The translations under genes and the position numbers were made by a program. Under the pieces are notes generated by a model. It had not been told where the DNA came from. It worked only from the letters and a program-made list of their open reading frames with translations, and searched no databases. Shown here piece by piece: positions 25,452 to 34,396 of a DNA stretch of 64,000 nt (the stretch's first letter is position 1; every line of letters starts with the position of its first letter). Source of the stretch: Bacillus sp. (in: firmicutes) (GTDB lineage Bacteria; Bacillota; Bacilli; Bacillales; JACDOC01). The stretch lies in the NCBI GenBank assembly GCA_017656295.1, contig JACDOC010000009.1, forward strand, positions 1-64,000, in the 5' to 3' direction.

Positions 25452-26774
25452 TTGGAAAAGAAGCAAGGAAGTGTGTTGGCGTTATTCCCGTTAGTGGTGT
25501 TTTTATCATTGTTCATTGGTTCAGGAGTAATGACTGGAGATTTTTATCAATTGCCGGTGTTAGTAGCGGCTTTACTTGCTAGTGCTGTGGCGTTAGTGAT
25601 GAACCGAAAAGAATCGTTTGGTGTCAAAGTTGAGCGTTTTGCCAAGGGAGCTGGACACCCGGATATTATGATTATGGTGTTGATTTTCTTATTAGCCGGG
25701 GCTTTTTCTGCGACGGCTAAAGGAATGGGGGCTGTGGAATCAACGGTTAATTTAGCATTATCAGTATTGCCTCAAAATATTATGATCGCTGGATTGTTTG
25801 TAATAGCGGCCTTTATTTCGTTATCGATGGGGACATCGATGGGAACGATTGCTGCCCTTGCACCGATTGGCGTCGGTATAGGGGAGCAAACCGGGATTTC
25901 GTTATCCGTTGCGATGGCAGCGGTTGTAGGTGGTGCCATGTTTGGTGATAACTTGTCCATTATTTCCGATACAACAATTGCTGCCGTTCGTTCGCAACAA
26001 ACGAAAATGAAAGACAAGTTTAAAACAAACTTTTTTATTGTGTTACCAGCAGCTATTGTGACGATTTTACTTTTCATTTTTGTCACAAGCAGTCAAGAAG
26101 TACAAGTGACCATCGGTGAATTCCAATGGGTTAAAGTGTTACCATATGTAGGTGTGCTGATTGCTGCGATTGCAGGTGTGAACGTCATCGCGGTGTTAGC
26201 CGGTGGGATCGTTCTTGCTGGAGCAATTGGCTTGGTCGATGGTAGTTATACATTGTCAACTTTTGTAGGCAAAGTGGCTGAAGGATTAAACGGCATGGCG
26301 GAAATCGTTATTTTAACGATGTTGATTGGTGGTATCGTAGAAATCATTAAACATAACGGTGGCATTCAATTTTTACTCAACCTGGTGTCTAAAAATGTCC
26401 GTTCGCCAAAAGGAGCTCAATTTAGTATCGCTGGTTTGGTGAGTGCGACCAATTTCGCGACAGCCAACAACACGATTTCTATCATTGTAGCGGGTCCGCT
26501 AGCAAAACAAATTGCAGATCAATACGACATTGATGCCCGAAAATCGGCAAGTATTTTAGACATTTTTTCTTGTGCCATTCAAGGAATCATTCCATACGGC
26601 GCACAGTTGTTAGTTGCTGCGCAAATGGCGTCGTTATCACCGCTTGAAATTATTCCGTTTTCGTTCTATCCGATGTTAATCGCTCTTTGCGGTGCTTTAG
26701 CGATTGTATTTAATTTTCCTTCTGTAAAGGCGAAACCCGTACAATCCACGAAAGAGGTATATTTAAATAACTAA
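25452..26774 (+). CDS. NhaC-family transporter under SAM control (putative methionine transporter)
   Basis: A 440-residue protein with about 10-12 membrane segments of the Na+/H+ antiporter NhaC superfamily, similar to B. subtilis YuiF (signatures GTSMGTIAALAPIGVGIGEQ, FGDNLSIISDTTIAAVRSQQ, ATNFATANNTISIIVAGPLA). The S-box upstream means it is expressed when methionine/SAM is low, so amino-acid (methionine) uptake is more likely than sodium export, as argued for MetT. TTG 25452 has AGGAG at 8 nt; GTG 25443 overlaps that site. Confidence 0.85.
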   Translation: MEKKQGSVLALFPLVVFLSLFIGSGVMTGDFYQLPVLVAALLASAVALVMNRKESFGVKVERFAKGAGHPDIMIMVLIFLLAGAFSATAKGMGAVESTVNLALSVLPQNIMIAGLFVIAAFISLSMGTSMGTIAALAPIGVGIGEQTGISLSVAMAAVVGGAMFGDNLSIISDTTIAAVRSQQTKMKDKFKTNFFIVLPAAIVTILLFIFVTSSQEVQVTIGEFQWVKVLPYVGVLIAAIAGVNVIAVLAGGIVLAGAIGLVDGSYTLSTFVGKVAEGLNGMAEIVILTMLIGGIVEIIKHNGGIQFLLNLVSKNVRSPKGAQFSIAGLVSATNFATANNTISIIVAGPLAKQIADQYDIDARKSASILDIFSCAIQGIIPYGAQLLVAAQMASLSPLEIIPFSFYPMLIALCGALAIVFNFPSVKAKPVQSTKEVYLNN

Positions 26775-26782
26775 TGTGTAGC

Positions 26783-26824
26783 AAGACTAATCTTCCTTTA
26801 AGTAGGGAGGTTAGTCTTTTTTTA
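26783..26824 (+). terminator. Terminator of the NhaC-family gene
   Basis: AAGACTAATCTTCC and GGGAGGTTAGTCTT pair, then TTTTTT. Confidence 0.8.
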
Positions 26825-26929
26825 ACCTGTCTGAATGGGGAACGAACGTACTTCTAAACAAATCAATTGTCTACTAAACAGGAATTTTATATATTCTTAT
26901 TAAACTACCAAAAGTTAGGAGGTTAATAA

Positions 26930-27418
26930 ATGATTCGCCGTATGACACAAAGAGATATCCCGGCTGTACAGCATGTAGCTAGAGAAAGTTGGCATGCTAC
27001 TTATGCAGGGATCATTCCAAAACACGTGCAGGATGATTTTTTACATAACGCGTATTCTGATGAGCAAATGGTGCGGAGATTACAACATTCCCATCTTTGG
27101 GTGGCGGAAAAAGATGGGGAGGTTGTCGGTTATGCGAACTTTTCTCCTGTCACCGATGGAAAAGTCGAGCTCGGAGCGATTTATTTGTTACCAGCATACC
27201 AAGGACAAGGAATCGGAACGGCTTTATTAAATCGAGGATTACAAGAACTACTTGATGTAAAAGAGGTATGGGTGAACGTTGAAAAGCAAAATCGAATTGG
27301 CCGAACATTTTATGAAGCAAAAGGATTTCAATTGGTCAAAGAATTTACCGAAGATTTTGCCGGGCATCAATTGCAAACGGTTCGAATGGTGCTTAAGGTA
27401 AATGGAAAAAAGAGCTGA
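26930..27418 (+). CDS. GNAT acetyltransferase, PaiA-like
   Basis: A 162-residue GNAT. IRRMTQRDIPAVQHVARESW and ELGAIYLLPAYQGQGIGTAL (acetyl-CoA motif, about residues 84-103), then NRIGRTFYEAKGFQLVKEF, place it near the PaiA spermidine/spermine acetyltransferase group, though the substrate is not proven. TTAGGAGG precedes the ATG. Convergent with the SIMPL-domain gene, sharing a terminator. Confidence 0.8.
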   Translation: MIRRMTQRDIPAVQHVARESWHATYAGIIPKHVQDDFLHNAYSDEQMVRRLQHSHLWVAEKDGEVVGYANFSPVTDGKVELGAIYLLPAYQGQGIGTALLNRGLQELLDVKEVWVNVEKQNRIGRTFYEAKGFQLVKEFTEDFAGHQLQTVRMVLKVNGKKS

Positions 27419-27438
27419 CCAATACAGCAGCTCTTTTT
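27406..27438. terminator. Bidirectional terminator
   Basis: AAAAAGAGCTG and CAGCTCTTTTT stem between two convergent genes; it overlaps the acetyltransferase stop. Confidence 0.8.
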
Positions 27439-28096
27439 AATAATACTTAAATTCACTTTTTACTTTTGCCGTAATGTCGAGCGTGCCTGGTGAAATGGGC
27501 GTGATTTCTTCATAGGTATCGTAAGTGGCTGCTTTGACGAGTGTTAGGGGACGATCTTCTGTCAGCTCAGTGATGGAAATAGGTGTCTCATCTAACGTGA
27601 CTCGAATGGCGGAAACAATCGCTCGAGCTTTTTTGAATGACTGATGAACTGCTTGTATGAGCGCTTGTTGATAGTACTGTTCCGGTTGTGAGACGAGAAA
27701 TTGAATGTTGCCGATTTGATTCGCACCTTGCTGGACGGCTGTATCAAGGATCGTCCCTACCATCGTTAAATCGTTGATGGTTACTTCAACGAGGTTGACG
27801 ACTTCATATCCGCGGAAAATCCGTTTCCCATCCACATAATCGTATTGTGGAGTGATACGGTACTGAGACGTTTGGATGTCGTCACGAGGGACTCCAAGAT
27901 TGACGATTGATGTGATGACTTGATTCATACGGACGGCATTTTCCTGTTGGGCGGATTGAACATTTTCGTTGGTTGTACTTACACCTAAAGTGAGTTTCGC
28001 TTGATCAGGTTGAGCGGTCACTGTTCCTTCGCCATAAACAAGGAGCGTTCGTTTTTTTCGTCCATCCTCTTTTTTTACAGTAGGTGGATAATACAT
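27437..28096 (-). CDS. SIMPL-domain protein (DUF541, YggE-like)
   Basis: A 219-residue protein with the SIMPL/DUF541 fold: LLVYGEGTVTAQPDQAKLTL near the start, YEVVNLVEVTINDLTMVGTI (about 92-111) and QQGANQIGNIQFLV. Family members in other bacteria are periplasmic or surface proteins linked to oxidative stress; this one has no obvious signal peptide, so location and function are open. Confidence 0.85.
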   Translation of the reverse strand: MYYPPTVKKEDGRKKRTLLVYGEGTVTAQPDQAKLTLGVSTTNENVQSAQQENAVRMNQVITSIVNLGVPRDDIQTSQYRITPQYDYVDGKRIFRGYEVVNLVEVTINDLTMVGTILDTAVQQGANQIGNIQFLVSQPEQYYQQALIQAVHQSFKKARAIVSAIRVTLDETPISITELTEDRPLTLVKAATYDTYEEITPISPGTLDITAKVKSEFKYY

Positions 28097-28160
28097 TGGC
28101 GTCCTCCTTTCATGAAATATGCTATTAAATCATTATATGTGCCAATGCCTCTGTATTTTC

Positions 28161-28193
28161 GAAAAGAAAAAAAGAAGAGGAATACCTCCTCTT

Positions 28194-28195
<2 letters not shown>
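28161..28195 (-). terminator. ldh terminator
   Basis: On the minus strand GAAGAGGA pairs with TCCTCTTC, followed by TTTTTTT. Confidence 0.8.
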
Positions 28196-29150
<955 letters not shown>

Positions 29151-29164
29151 CTACACAAATTTAT

Positions 29165-29182
29165 TTGTGAAATATTTCACAA
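29165..29182 (-). promoter_or_regulatory. Rex operator of ldh
   Basis: TTGTGAAATATTTCACAA is a perfect 18-bp palindrome matching the Rex consensus TTGTGAA-N4-TTCACAA. It lies between the promoter region and the ldh ribosome binding site. Confidence 0.92.
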
Positions 29183-29262
29183 TGTTATTTTACCACAAGT
29201 TAGCAACGATAGTGTGACGATTTTGTGAAGACTTACTCATAAGTATTCCATCTGAATTCCAT

Positions 29263-29302
29263 AAAAAAACTACCTTGGACAAACATCCAAGGTAGTTTTT
29301 TA
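29263..29302. terminator. Bidirectional-type terminator after dtpT
   Basis: AAAAAACTACCTTGG and CCAAGGTAGTTTTTT stem, 3' of dtpT on the minus strand. Confidence 0.8.
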
Positions 29303-29305
29303 CGA

Positions 29306-30697
29306 TTAATCCATCATTTGAACAAGTTTTTTCGAAATGAATAGTAAAATTAATCCAAGACCAATCGTTACAAAACCGATTAAGCTGAACACTTCTAAAT
29401 AACCTAAAGAAGAAGTATAGGCAGCGAGACGGCCAGCAACAATATTCGCCACACCAGAGCTTGCAAGCCATACGCCCATTAGTAAAGAAGCGAGCTTCAC
29501 TGGAGCGATTCGGCTGACTAGCGACAAGCCAACAGGTGAAAGCAGTAATTCACCGAGAGTGTGTAAGAAGTAAGTGGCGATAATAAACAGGACGTTTGCT
29601 TTAACGACGATATTTGCTTCATCGCTACCTGTTTGTAACACGGCTAAGGTTACAACTAAAAATCCAAGACCAAGTAGAATCATTCCTAATCCCATTTTCG
29701 TTGGGATACTTAAATCACCGCGTTTAGAATAGGACAGTTTTAACCAAAGAGCCGATAATATTGGAGCTAAAATAACAATAAATAACGGGTTCAATGATTG
29801 GAACCAAGAAATAGGAATTTCGTACCCGAATAAATCGCGGTCCACAAATTTCGCTGTATATAAGGTTAAAGAGCTTCCTGCTTGTTCAAAGCCTGCCCAG
29901 AAGGCAACAACGAATACGGCTAAAATGAAAATAACGGCAGTCCGTTGTTTTTCCTTTTTCGTTAATGGTTTATTTTCAACGACACCTTGATCGTTGACTT
30001 GCGGTTTACCTGTTGGTTTTTTTCCGATATCGCCAAGGTAACGGTTACCGAAAATATTGAAAATTAATTGTCCAATAATCATTCCGATAGAAGCTGCTAA
30101 GAAACCGTATTTAAAACCGTAATGTACAAATCCATCGACTGTTGTTTTAAAGAAATCTTCTGCTAAAAATCCGATGACAAGTGGAGCAAAAAACGCACCA
30201 ATGTTAATTCCCATATAGAAAATCGTGAATGCCCCATCTCGACGGCGGTCATTTTCTTCGTATAATTCTCCTACTAATGTAGAGATATTTGGTTTAAAGA
30301 AACCATTACCAATAATAAGTAAGGCTAATCCAATATAAAGAGCGGTATATGTTTGGCTTGAGAACAGGGCGAAGTTACCTAATGCCATTAATATACCACC
30401 GATCGTAATGGCTAGACGTCTGCCTAAAAAGCGGTCGGATAAATAGCCCCCAACTAATGGTGTTAAATAAACGGCTCCTGTAAAGAAACCATATAACATT
30501 AACGCGGCTTCCTCTTTCATCCCTAATCCACCGCTTATAACAGCAGTTGTTAAGTAGAGAACAAGGATAGCACGCATACCATAGTAGCTAAAACGTTCCC
30601 ACATTTCAGTAAAAAATAGTAGATACAATCCCGGAGGATGTTTCTTGGAGGAACGTTCTTCAGTCTGCTCATGTTGAATTTCTGCTGATGCTTGCAT
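29306..30697 (-). CDS. dtpT: Proton-dependent di/tripeptide transporter (POT family, DtpT-like)
   Basis: A 463-residue, 12-14 TM transporter. FTEMWERFSYYGMRAILVLY is the ExxERFxYY proton-coupling motif of the POT/PTR family, followed by YLTPLVGGYLSDRFLGRR and FTIFYMGINIGAF. It should import di- and tripeptides with protons. ATG 30697 follows TGGGGG. It has its own promoter (TTGACA at 30769-30764, TTAATA/TATAAT about 17-21 nt on), downstream of the terminator that ends the guanine-riboswitch transcript. Confidence 0.9.
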   Translation of the reverse strand: MQASAEIQHEQTEERSSKKHPPGLYLLFFTEMWERFSYYGMRAILVLYLTTAVISGGLGMKEEAALMLYGFFTGAVYLTPLVGGYLSDRFLGRRLAITIGGILMALGNFALFSSQTYTALYIGLALLIIGNGFFKPNISTLVGELYEENDRRRDGAFTIFYMGINIGAFFAPLVIGFLAEDFFKTTVDGFVHYGFKYGFLAASIGMIIGQLIFNIFGNRYLGDIGKKPTGKPQVNDQGVVENKPLTKKEKQRTAVIFILAVFVVAFWAGFEQAGSSLTLYTAKFVDRDLFGYEIPISWFQSLNPLFIVILAPILSALWLKLSYSKRGDLSIPTKMGLGMILLGLGFLVVTLAVLQTGSDEANIVVKANVLFIIATYFLHTLGELLLSPVGLSLVSRIAPVKLASLLMGVWLASSGVANIVAGRLAAYTSSLGYLEVFSLIGFVTIGLGLILLFISKKLVQMMD

Positions 30698-30907
30698 AAT
30701 GAACCCCCAAATCAATTATTTTTTTAAAAACATGTTATTATATTAATTTACAAACAATTTAGATGTCAATAAATTAAGATAAATTGCTATTTTTTCGAAG
30801 TGTACCAAGAGTACAAAAAGACTGAATATTATCATCTGATTTCGTTTATTTATTATTTTAAAATAATTAAATCGGTAAATCGATTGTTTTTTCAGAAAAA
30901 TAATACA

Positions 30908-30946
30908 TACATAAAAAAGAACGACCTATAATGAGTCGTTCTTTTT
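30908..30946. terminator. Terminator of the riboswitch transcript
   Basis: On the minus strand AAAGAACGAC pairs with GTCGTTCTTT followed by TTTT; A and T runs on both sides make it bidirectional. It lies 1 nt after the stop of the 37-codon leader ORF and before the dtpT promoter. Confidence 0.85.
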
Positions 30947-30947
30947 A

Positions 30948-31061
30948 TTAAGGAAGGAGACTTCTCCTAGCGTTATTAGATACATTTGCTGAAGGAACTG
31001 TCGGGAGAGACAGTTCCTTGACTGGAGGATAAGGAGAACGAAAAAGGAAACATTTTTTCAT
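30948..31061 (-). CDS. Possible 37-aa ORF directly after the guanine aptamer
   Basis: ATG 31061 lies 4 nt after GGGAG, which is part of the 3' side of the riboswitch P1 region. The frame reads MKKCFLFRSPYPPVKELSLP and ends SLLP-TAA one nt before a terminator. Inside it a perfect 11-bp hairpin (AAGGAACTGTC/GACAGTTCCTT, 30992-31019) has a loop UCUCCC complementary to the Shine-Dalgarno. Whether it is translated is unknown. Confidence 0.35.
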   Translation of the reverse strand: MKKCFLFRSPYPPVKELSLPTVPSANVSNNARRSLLP

Positions 31062-31066
31062 TCTAC

Positions 31067-31142
31067 TCCCTCGTAGTCAAACTATTTACGGTAGTTTGGT
31101 AGAAACTTCTGGACCGTATCTCCAAAATTATACGAGTATGAG
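31067..31142 (-). promoter_or_regulatory. Guanine riboswitch (purine aptamer)
   Basis: Minus strand. P1 is CTCGTA/TACGAG, P2 TTTTGGA/TCCAGAA with loop GATACGG, J2/3 GTTTCTACC, P3 CAAACTA/TAGTTTG with loop CCGTAAA, and then GACTACGAG. The C in GACTA at the specificity position indicates guanine, not adenine. No purine gene follows: the downstream region has only a short ORF and a terminator. Confidence 0.93.
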
Positions 31143-31149
31143 TGCCCTT

Positions 31150-31179
31150 ATTATAAAGAAAATTCTTTTTTCTTGTCAA
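31150..31179 (-). promoter_or_regulatory. Consensus sigma-A promoter of the guanine riboswitch
   Basis: TTGACA (31179-31174) and TATAAT (31155-31150) on the minus strand with an 18-nt spacer. Transcription should start at about 31143, at the first base of the aptamer. A perfect consensus means strong transcription. Confidence 0.88.
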
Positions 31180-31295
31180 TAGAAGTTTATTCCGCTCTAA
31201 CTTACGCTAAGACTTCCGCTTCAAAATCAAAGAAGTTTAGTAGGAATTATGCGCCAGTAAGAACCTAATTATTACCCACAATGAAAGCTTTCTTT

Positions 31296-31483
31296 TATAT
31301 AGGCTCTGTTAAACGATACTGTTGATATTTATACATTACGCTTGTGGCGGACGCTTTCCGCGGGCAAGTCGCTTCCCTCGCTACGCTCAAGTATGGGTCT
31401 TGCGGCTTCTTGTTCCCGCGGGAGTTGCCGCCGTGTGAATAACTTGCTAAAAATCAACAATGACTTAAACAATAGCCTTTATA
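31296..31483 (-). repeat. Dispersed GC-cored element, copy 4 (short form)
   Basis: Ends TATATAGGCTCTGTTAAACG and AACAATAGCCTTTATA are the clearest terminal inverted repeat of the family. The core has a small internal deletion (GGGCAAGTCGCTTCC). It separates the pbuG terminator from the riboswitch transcript. Confidence 0.85.
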
Positions 31484-31512
31484 AAAAAAACACCGGGAGA
31501 AGTTCCCGGTGT
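31484..31512 (-). terminator. pbuG terminator
   Basis: On the minus strand ACACCGGGA and TCCCGGTGT form the stem, starting inside the stop codon, and TTTTTTTT follows. Confidence 0.88.
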
Positions 31513-32813
31513 TAGTGAGGTAAATATGCTAATTGATAGAAGAAGAGAATTGCAAATAAGTATACAAGCGGATGAACCGTTTTCCATTGTCCTTTGAAGA
31601 TTTTCATAATCGGATATGAAATAAATCCTAACGCAATACCTGTCGCAATGCTCGATGTAAGTGGCATGCTTAAAATAATGAGGAAAGCAGGAAACGCTTC
31701 ATCTAATTCATTCCACTTAATATGTGTGATGGCACTCATCATTAAGCTACCAACAATAATTAACGCTGGTGCGGTAATCGCGCTAATTCCTGAAATCGCA
31801 CTGACTAAAGGTCCGAAAAAGGCGGATAGGATGAAAAGTACAGCAACGGTTAACGTCGTTAAGCCTGTACGTCCGCCAGCCGCTACCCCAGCAGAAGATT
31901 CAATGTATGCACTTGTTGGGCTTGTACCGAACATAGCTCCAAAAGTAGTGGCAACCGAATCTGCTAATAATGCTTCTCGGGCACGTGGCATTGTTTTTCC
32001 TTTCATTAATCCCGCTTGTTGAGCCACTCCAATCATTGTTCCTGTTGTATCAAAAATCGTAACTAGTAAGAAGGAGAAAACAACGGCGTATAATCCATGT
32101 TGAATGACATCTGTAAAAGCTGTGATTGGGTTTAACACAATAAGTCCTTCTGGAAGTTTTGGCATGGACACAAACCCTTGGTCAAAAGAAAGTTGACCTG
32201 TAAAGTAAGCGATAATGGCCGTGATAATCATTCCGAGAAATAATGCACCATGGACATTTAACACCATCAATATTAGCGTCACCGCTAAACCAACAAGTGC
32301 CAACAAGGCCGATGGGGAATGAAGATCGCCTAACGCGACTAAATTCGTTGGATGGTCGGTAATAATACCGGTTAAGCGTAAACCGATAAAGGCAATAAAC
32401 AAACCAATTCCAGCCGTAATTCCATGTTTTAAGTTTTCTGGAATGGCTTCAATTAATTTTTTACGGAAAGGAGATAATGATAAAATGACGAAAATAATAC
32501 CAGCGACAAACACCGCAGAAAAGGCAGTGGCATAAGACACATGTTCATTTGAACCTACGACAGAATACGCAAAATATGCATTTAAACCCATACCAGGTGC
32601 GATTGCTATTGGATAGTTGGCAAAAAGGGCCATCCATAACGTTCCGATCACTGTGGCAATGATCGTCGCAGTGAATACTTGATCAAATGGAACACCCGCG
32701 TCTTTTAAAATAATCGGGTTTACGATGACGATATAAACCATCGTTAAAAAGGTCGTTAAACCAGCAATTAACTCAGTTTTTACCGTCGTGTTATGTTCTT
32801 GCAATTTAAACAT
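31512..32813 (-). CDS. pbuG: Hypoxanthine/guanine permease (NCS2, AzgA-like)
   Basis: A 433-residue permease with about 12 membrane segments. LIAGLTTFLTMVYIVIVNP, IAPGMGLNAYFAYSV and FGTSPTSAYIESSAGVAAGG are the signature motifs of the AzgA/PbuG branch of nucleobase transporters. ATG 32813 follows TTGGAGGAG; an open extension upstream lacks a site. Two PurBoxes lie directly upstream, so PurR control is expected. In B. subtilis pbuG also has a guanine riboswitch, which is not present before this gene. Confidence 0.92.
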   Translation of the reverse strand: MFKLQEHNTTVKTELIAGLTTFLTMVYIVIVNPIILKDAGVPFDQVFTATIIATVIGTLWMALFANYPIAIAPGMGLNAYFAYSVVGSNEHVSYATAFSAVFVAGIIFVILSLSPFRKKLIEAIPENLKHGITAGIGLFIAFIGLRLTGIITDHPTNLVALGDLHSPSALLALVGLAVTLILMVLNVHGALFLGMIITAIIAYFTGQLSFDQGFVSMPKLPEGLIVLNPITAFTDVIQHGLYAVVFSFLLVTIFDTTGTMIGVAQQAGLMKGKTMPRAREALLADSVATTFGAMFGTSPTSAYIESSAGVAAGGRTGLTTLTVAVLFILSAFFGPLVSAISGISAITAPALIIVGSLMMSAITHIKWNELDEAFPAFLIILSMPLTSSIATGIALGFISYPIMKIFKGQWKTVHPLVYLFAILFFYQLAYLPH

Positions 32814-32827
32814 GATTAACTCCTCCA

Positions 32828-32871
32828 AAACACGAACAATTTTTAACACGATTATTATAATATTCGTTTTT
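32828..32871 (-). promoter_or_regulatory. PurR operator (two inverted PurBoxes) of pbuG
   Basis: AAACACGAACAAT (32828-32840) and, on the other strand, AAAAACGAATATT (32871-32859). Each matches the PurBox AWWWCCGAACWWT at 11 of 13 positions; they are inverted, 18 nt apart, close to the usual 16-17. Confidence 0.75.
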
Positions 32872-32952
32872 TCGAAGATACGCAACCTTTTTTTAAGAAA
32901 TGTTCCCATTTTTTTATAAAACCATTAAAATAGGTAGGAGTATAAACGAACA

Positions 32953-32984
32953 AAAAAACAGGAACCGTTGTTGGTCCCTGTTTA
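32953..32984 (-). terminator. yodC terminator
   Basis: Minus strand AAACAGGGACC and GGTTCCTGTTT stem, followed by TTTTT. Confidence 0.75.
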
Positions 32985-32990
32985 GGAAAA

Positions 32991-33602
32991 TTATTTTGCT
33001 TCCGTAATTAATTGATGAATGTCGAGACGATTGGATTTACGTGGTTCTTTGATCGCTTTTCCAATGGTAATAAGCATCACTGGTACATAGCGATCAGATA
33101 CGTTAAATTCTTTCATAAACTGGACTGGATTAAAACCACCAATTGGACATGTGTCCCAGCCTTTCGCTTTCGCGGCTAACATGAATTGCATCGCCGCTAA
33201 TGACGCGTTACTGAACGCAGCGTCGCGTGCATATTGTTTATTTTGATAAGCTCCTTCAATTTGTTGAATGAGCGCACTTTTAATTTCAGGGGTCATCATA
33301 CCAGCTTCTACATCTGGGGTAAATACCAGCTCAGCATTTTTGTTTGCCTCAAGGTCCCCTAATACCGCGATAACAGCGGATGCATCAACAATTTGTTGTT
33401 GGTTATAAGCAATTGGGAGTAACCGTTGTTGAATTTCTTTATTATCAAAAATCATAAAATGCCAATGTTGTAAGTTCCAAGCAGAAGGCGCTTTACCAGC
33501 AATTTCTAATAACTCAACAAGCTCTTCACGCGAAATTGGAAGATTTGGGTCGTACACTTTTGCTGAACGACGTGATTCAATAACACCAAAAATATCTGCC
33601 AT
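32991..33602 (-). CDS. yodC: Nitroreductase YodC
   Basis: A 203-residue FMN-dependent NAD(P)H nitroreductase. Signatures: ESRRSAKVYDPNLPISREEL, GKAPSAWNLQHWHFMIFD (FMN phosphate and substrate region) and FSNASLAAMQFMLAAKAKGW then CPIGGFNPVQF. Sequence and divergent placement to a YodB regulator match the B. subtilis yodB-yodC pair, which answers to quinones, diamide and other thiol-reactive electrophiles. GGAGGAACATC precedes the ATG. Confidence 0.9.
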   Translation of the reverse strand: MADIFGVIESRRSAKVYDPNLPISREELVELLEIAGKAPSAWNLQHWHFMIFDNKEIQQRLLPIAYNQQQIVDASAVIAVLGDLEANKNAELVFTPDVEAGMMTPEIKSALIQQIEGAYQNKQYARDAAFSNASLAAMQFMLAAKAKGWDTCPIGGFNPVQFMKEFNVSDRYVPVMLITIGKAIKEPRKSNRLDIHQLITEAK

Positions 33603-33650
33603 GATGTTCCTCCTTATGATGATGTATTGTCATGAATTACAAAATAATAG

Positions 33651-33671
33651 TTACTTACTTTTGGTAAGTAA
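33651..33671. promoter_or_regulatory. YodB operator between yodC and yodB
   Basis: Perfect inverted repeat TTACTTAC-N5-GTAAGTAA in the 137-nt divergent intergenic region, close to the YodB box TACTATTTGTAAGTA pattern in its TAAGTA half-site. Confidence 0.8.
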
Positions 33672-33739
33672 GGTACTTTGTTAGCATAAAATAAGGTGAA
33701 CTTATCGTCAAGAAAAAGCGTTCGAACGGGGGGATGACC

Positions 33740-34063
33740 ATGTCGAATTTGTGCCCGAAATATGAAGCTGCCTTTCAATTGTTAGGGAGGCGTTGGATCG
33801 GACTGATTATAAAAGTATTATTTGATGGACCGATGCGTTTTAAAATGATTTCCGAACAAATTCCGATGATCAGTGAAAAAGTGTTAGTGGATCGGTTGAA
33901 ATTATTAGAAAAACATGGAATTATTCGGCGCAATGTCTATGCCGAAACACCTGTCCGGATTGAGTACGAGTTGACAGAGAAAGGGATGGCGTTAAAATCT
34001 GTTATGGCTGAAGTACAATCATGGGCAAATCAGTGGATGGATTGTCCGGTAGACGAACAATAA
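33740..34063 (+). CDS. yodB: Redox-sensing HxlR/MarR-type repressor YodB
   Basis: A 107-residue winged-helix protein of the DUF24/HxlR family. MSNLCPKYEAAFQLLGRRW has the N-terminal sensor Cys5 (Cys6 in B. subtilis YodB); DGPMRFKMISEQIPMISEKV is the recognition helix region. A second Cys (DCPVDEQ) lies near the C-terminus, as in YodB, whose Cys6 forms intersubunit disulfides or adducts with quinones. ATG 33740 is preferred over 33734, which abuts the GGGGGG site. It should repress yodC and perhaps other quinone genes. Confidence 0.9.
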   Translation: MSNLCPKYEAAFQLLGRRWIGLIIKVLFDGPMRFKMISEQIPMISEKVLVDRLKLLEKHGIIRRNVYAETPVRIEYELTEKGMALKSVMAEVQSWANQWMDCPVDEQ

Positions 34064-34137
34064 AAGTATTCATTTTTGTTATTTTCCCTTATAGGCCGTA
34101 AAATATAAGTAAACCTTTAGGGAAAGGAAGAGACCAC

Positions 34138-34233
34138 ATGCTTGGAGATAAACAAGAAAAAGTACTTGTGATTACGATGTTTGTAGTCGCTGTTTTTTTA
34201 TTGTTTTCGATTGTACGGAAATTTTTCTTTTAA
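34138..34233 (+). CDS. Small single-pass membrane peptide (31 aa)
   Basis: ATG 34138, preceded by GGGAAAGGAAGAG, opens a 31-residue frame MLGDKQEKVLVITMFVVAVF followed by LLFSIVRKFFF: charged N-terminus, one membrane helix, and a basic-aromatic end. Not recognised. It could be cotranscribed with yodB. Confidence 0.55.
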   Translation: MLGDKQEKVLVITMFVVAVFLLFSIVRKFFF

Positions 34234-34356
34234 GGGCCTATGGTCTTATACAAATGGGGTGTATTCTTATGTGGAAAGGGTATGGACGTGGCAATTGCCG
34301 TAACATATAAGGGCTGTCGATTCGTTGGTGAGGGACATCGGCGAAAGACGAGAAGA

Positions 34357-34396
34357 GAAAAGCTTTCTCATCTGAAGAGACGAGAAAGCTTTTTAT
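34357..34396. terminator. Bidirectional terminator
   Basis: AAAAGCTTTCTC and GAGAAAGCTTTTT stem. The 34234-34356 stretch before it has no gene I can support. Confidence 0.85.

Noticed and set aside
30887-30901. CodY-like box TTTTTTCAGAAAAAT upstream of dtpT (12 of 15 matches).
   Set aside because: It lies about 120 nt upstream of the dtpT promoter, next to the riboswitch terminator, and AT-rich sequence gives such matches by chance.
29306-31145. dtpT as the target of the guanine riboswitch.
   Set aside because: A strong terminator and a separate good promoter lie between aptamer and gene, and a peptide transporter has no known link to guanine. Kept only as an alternative.
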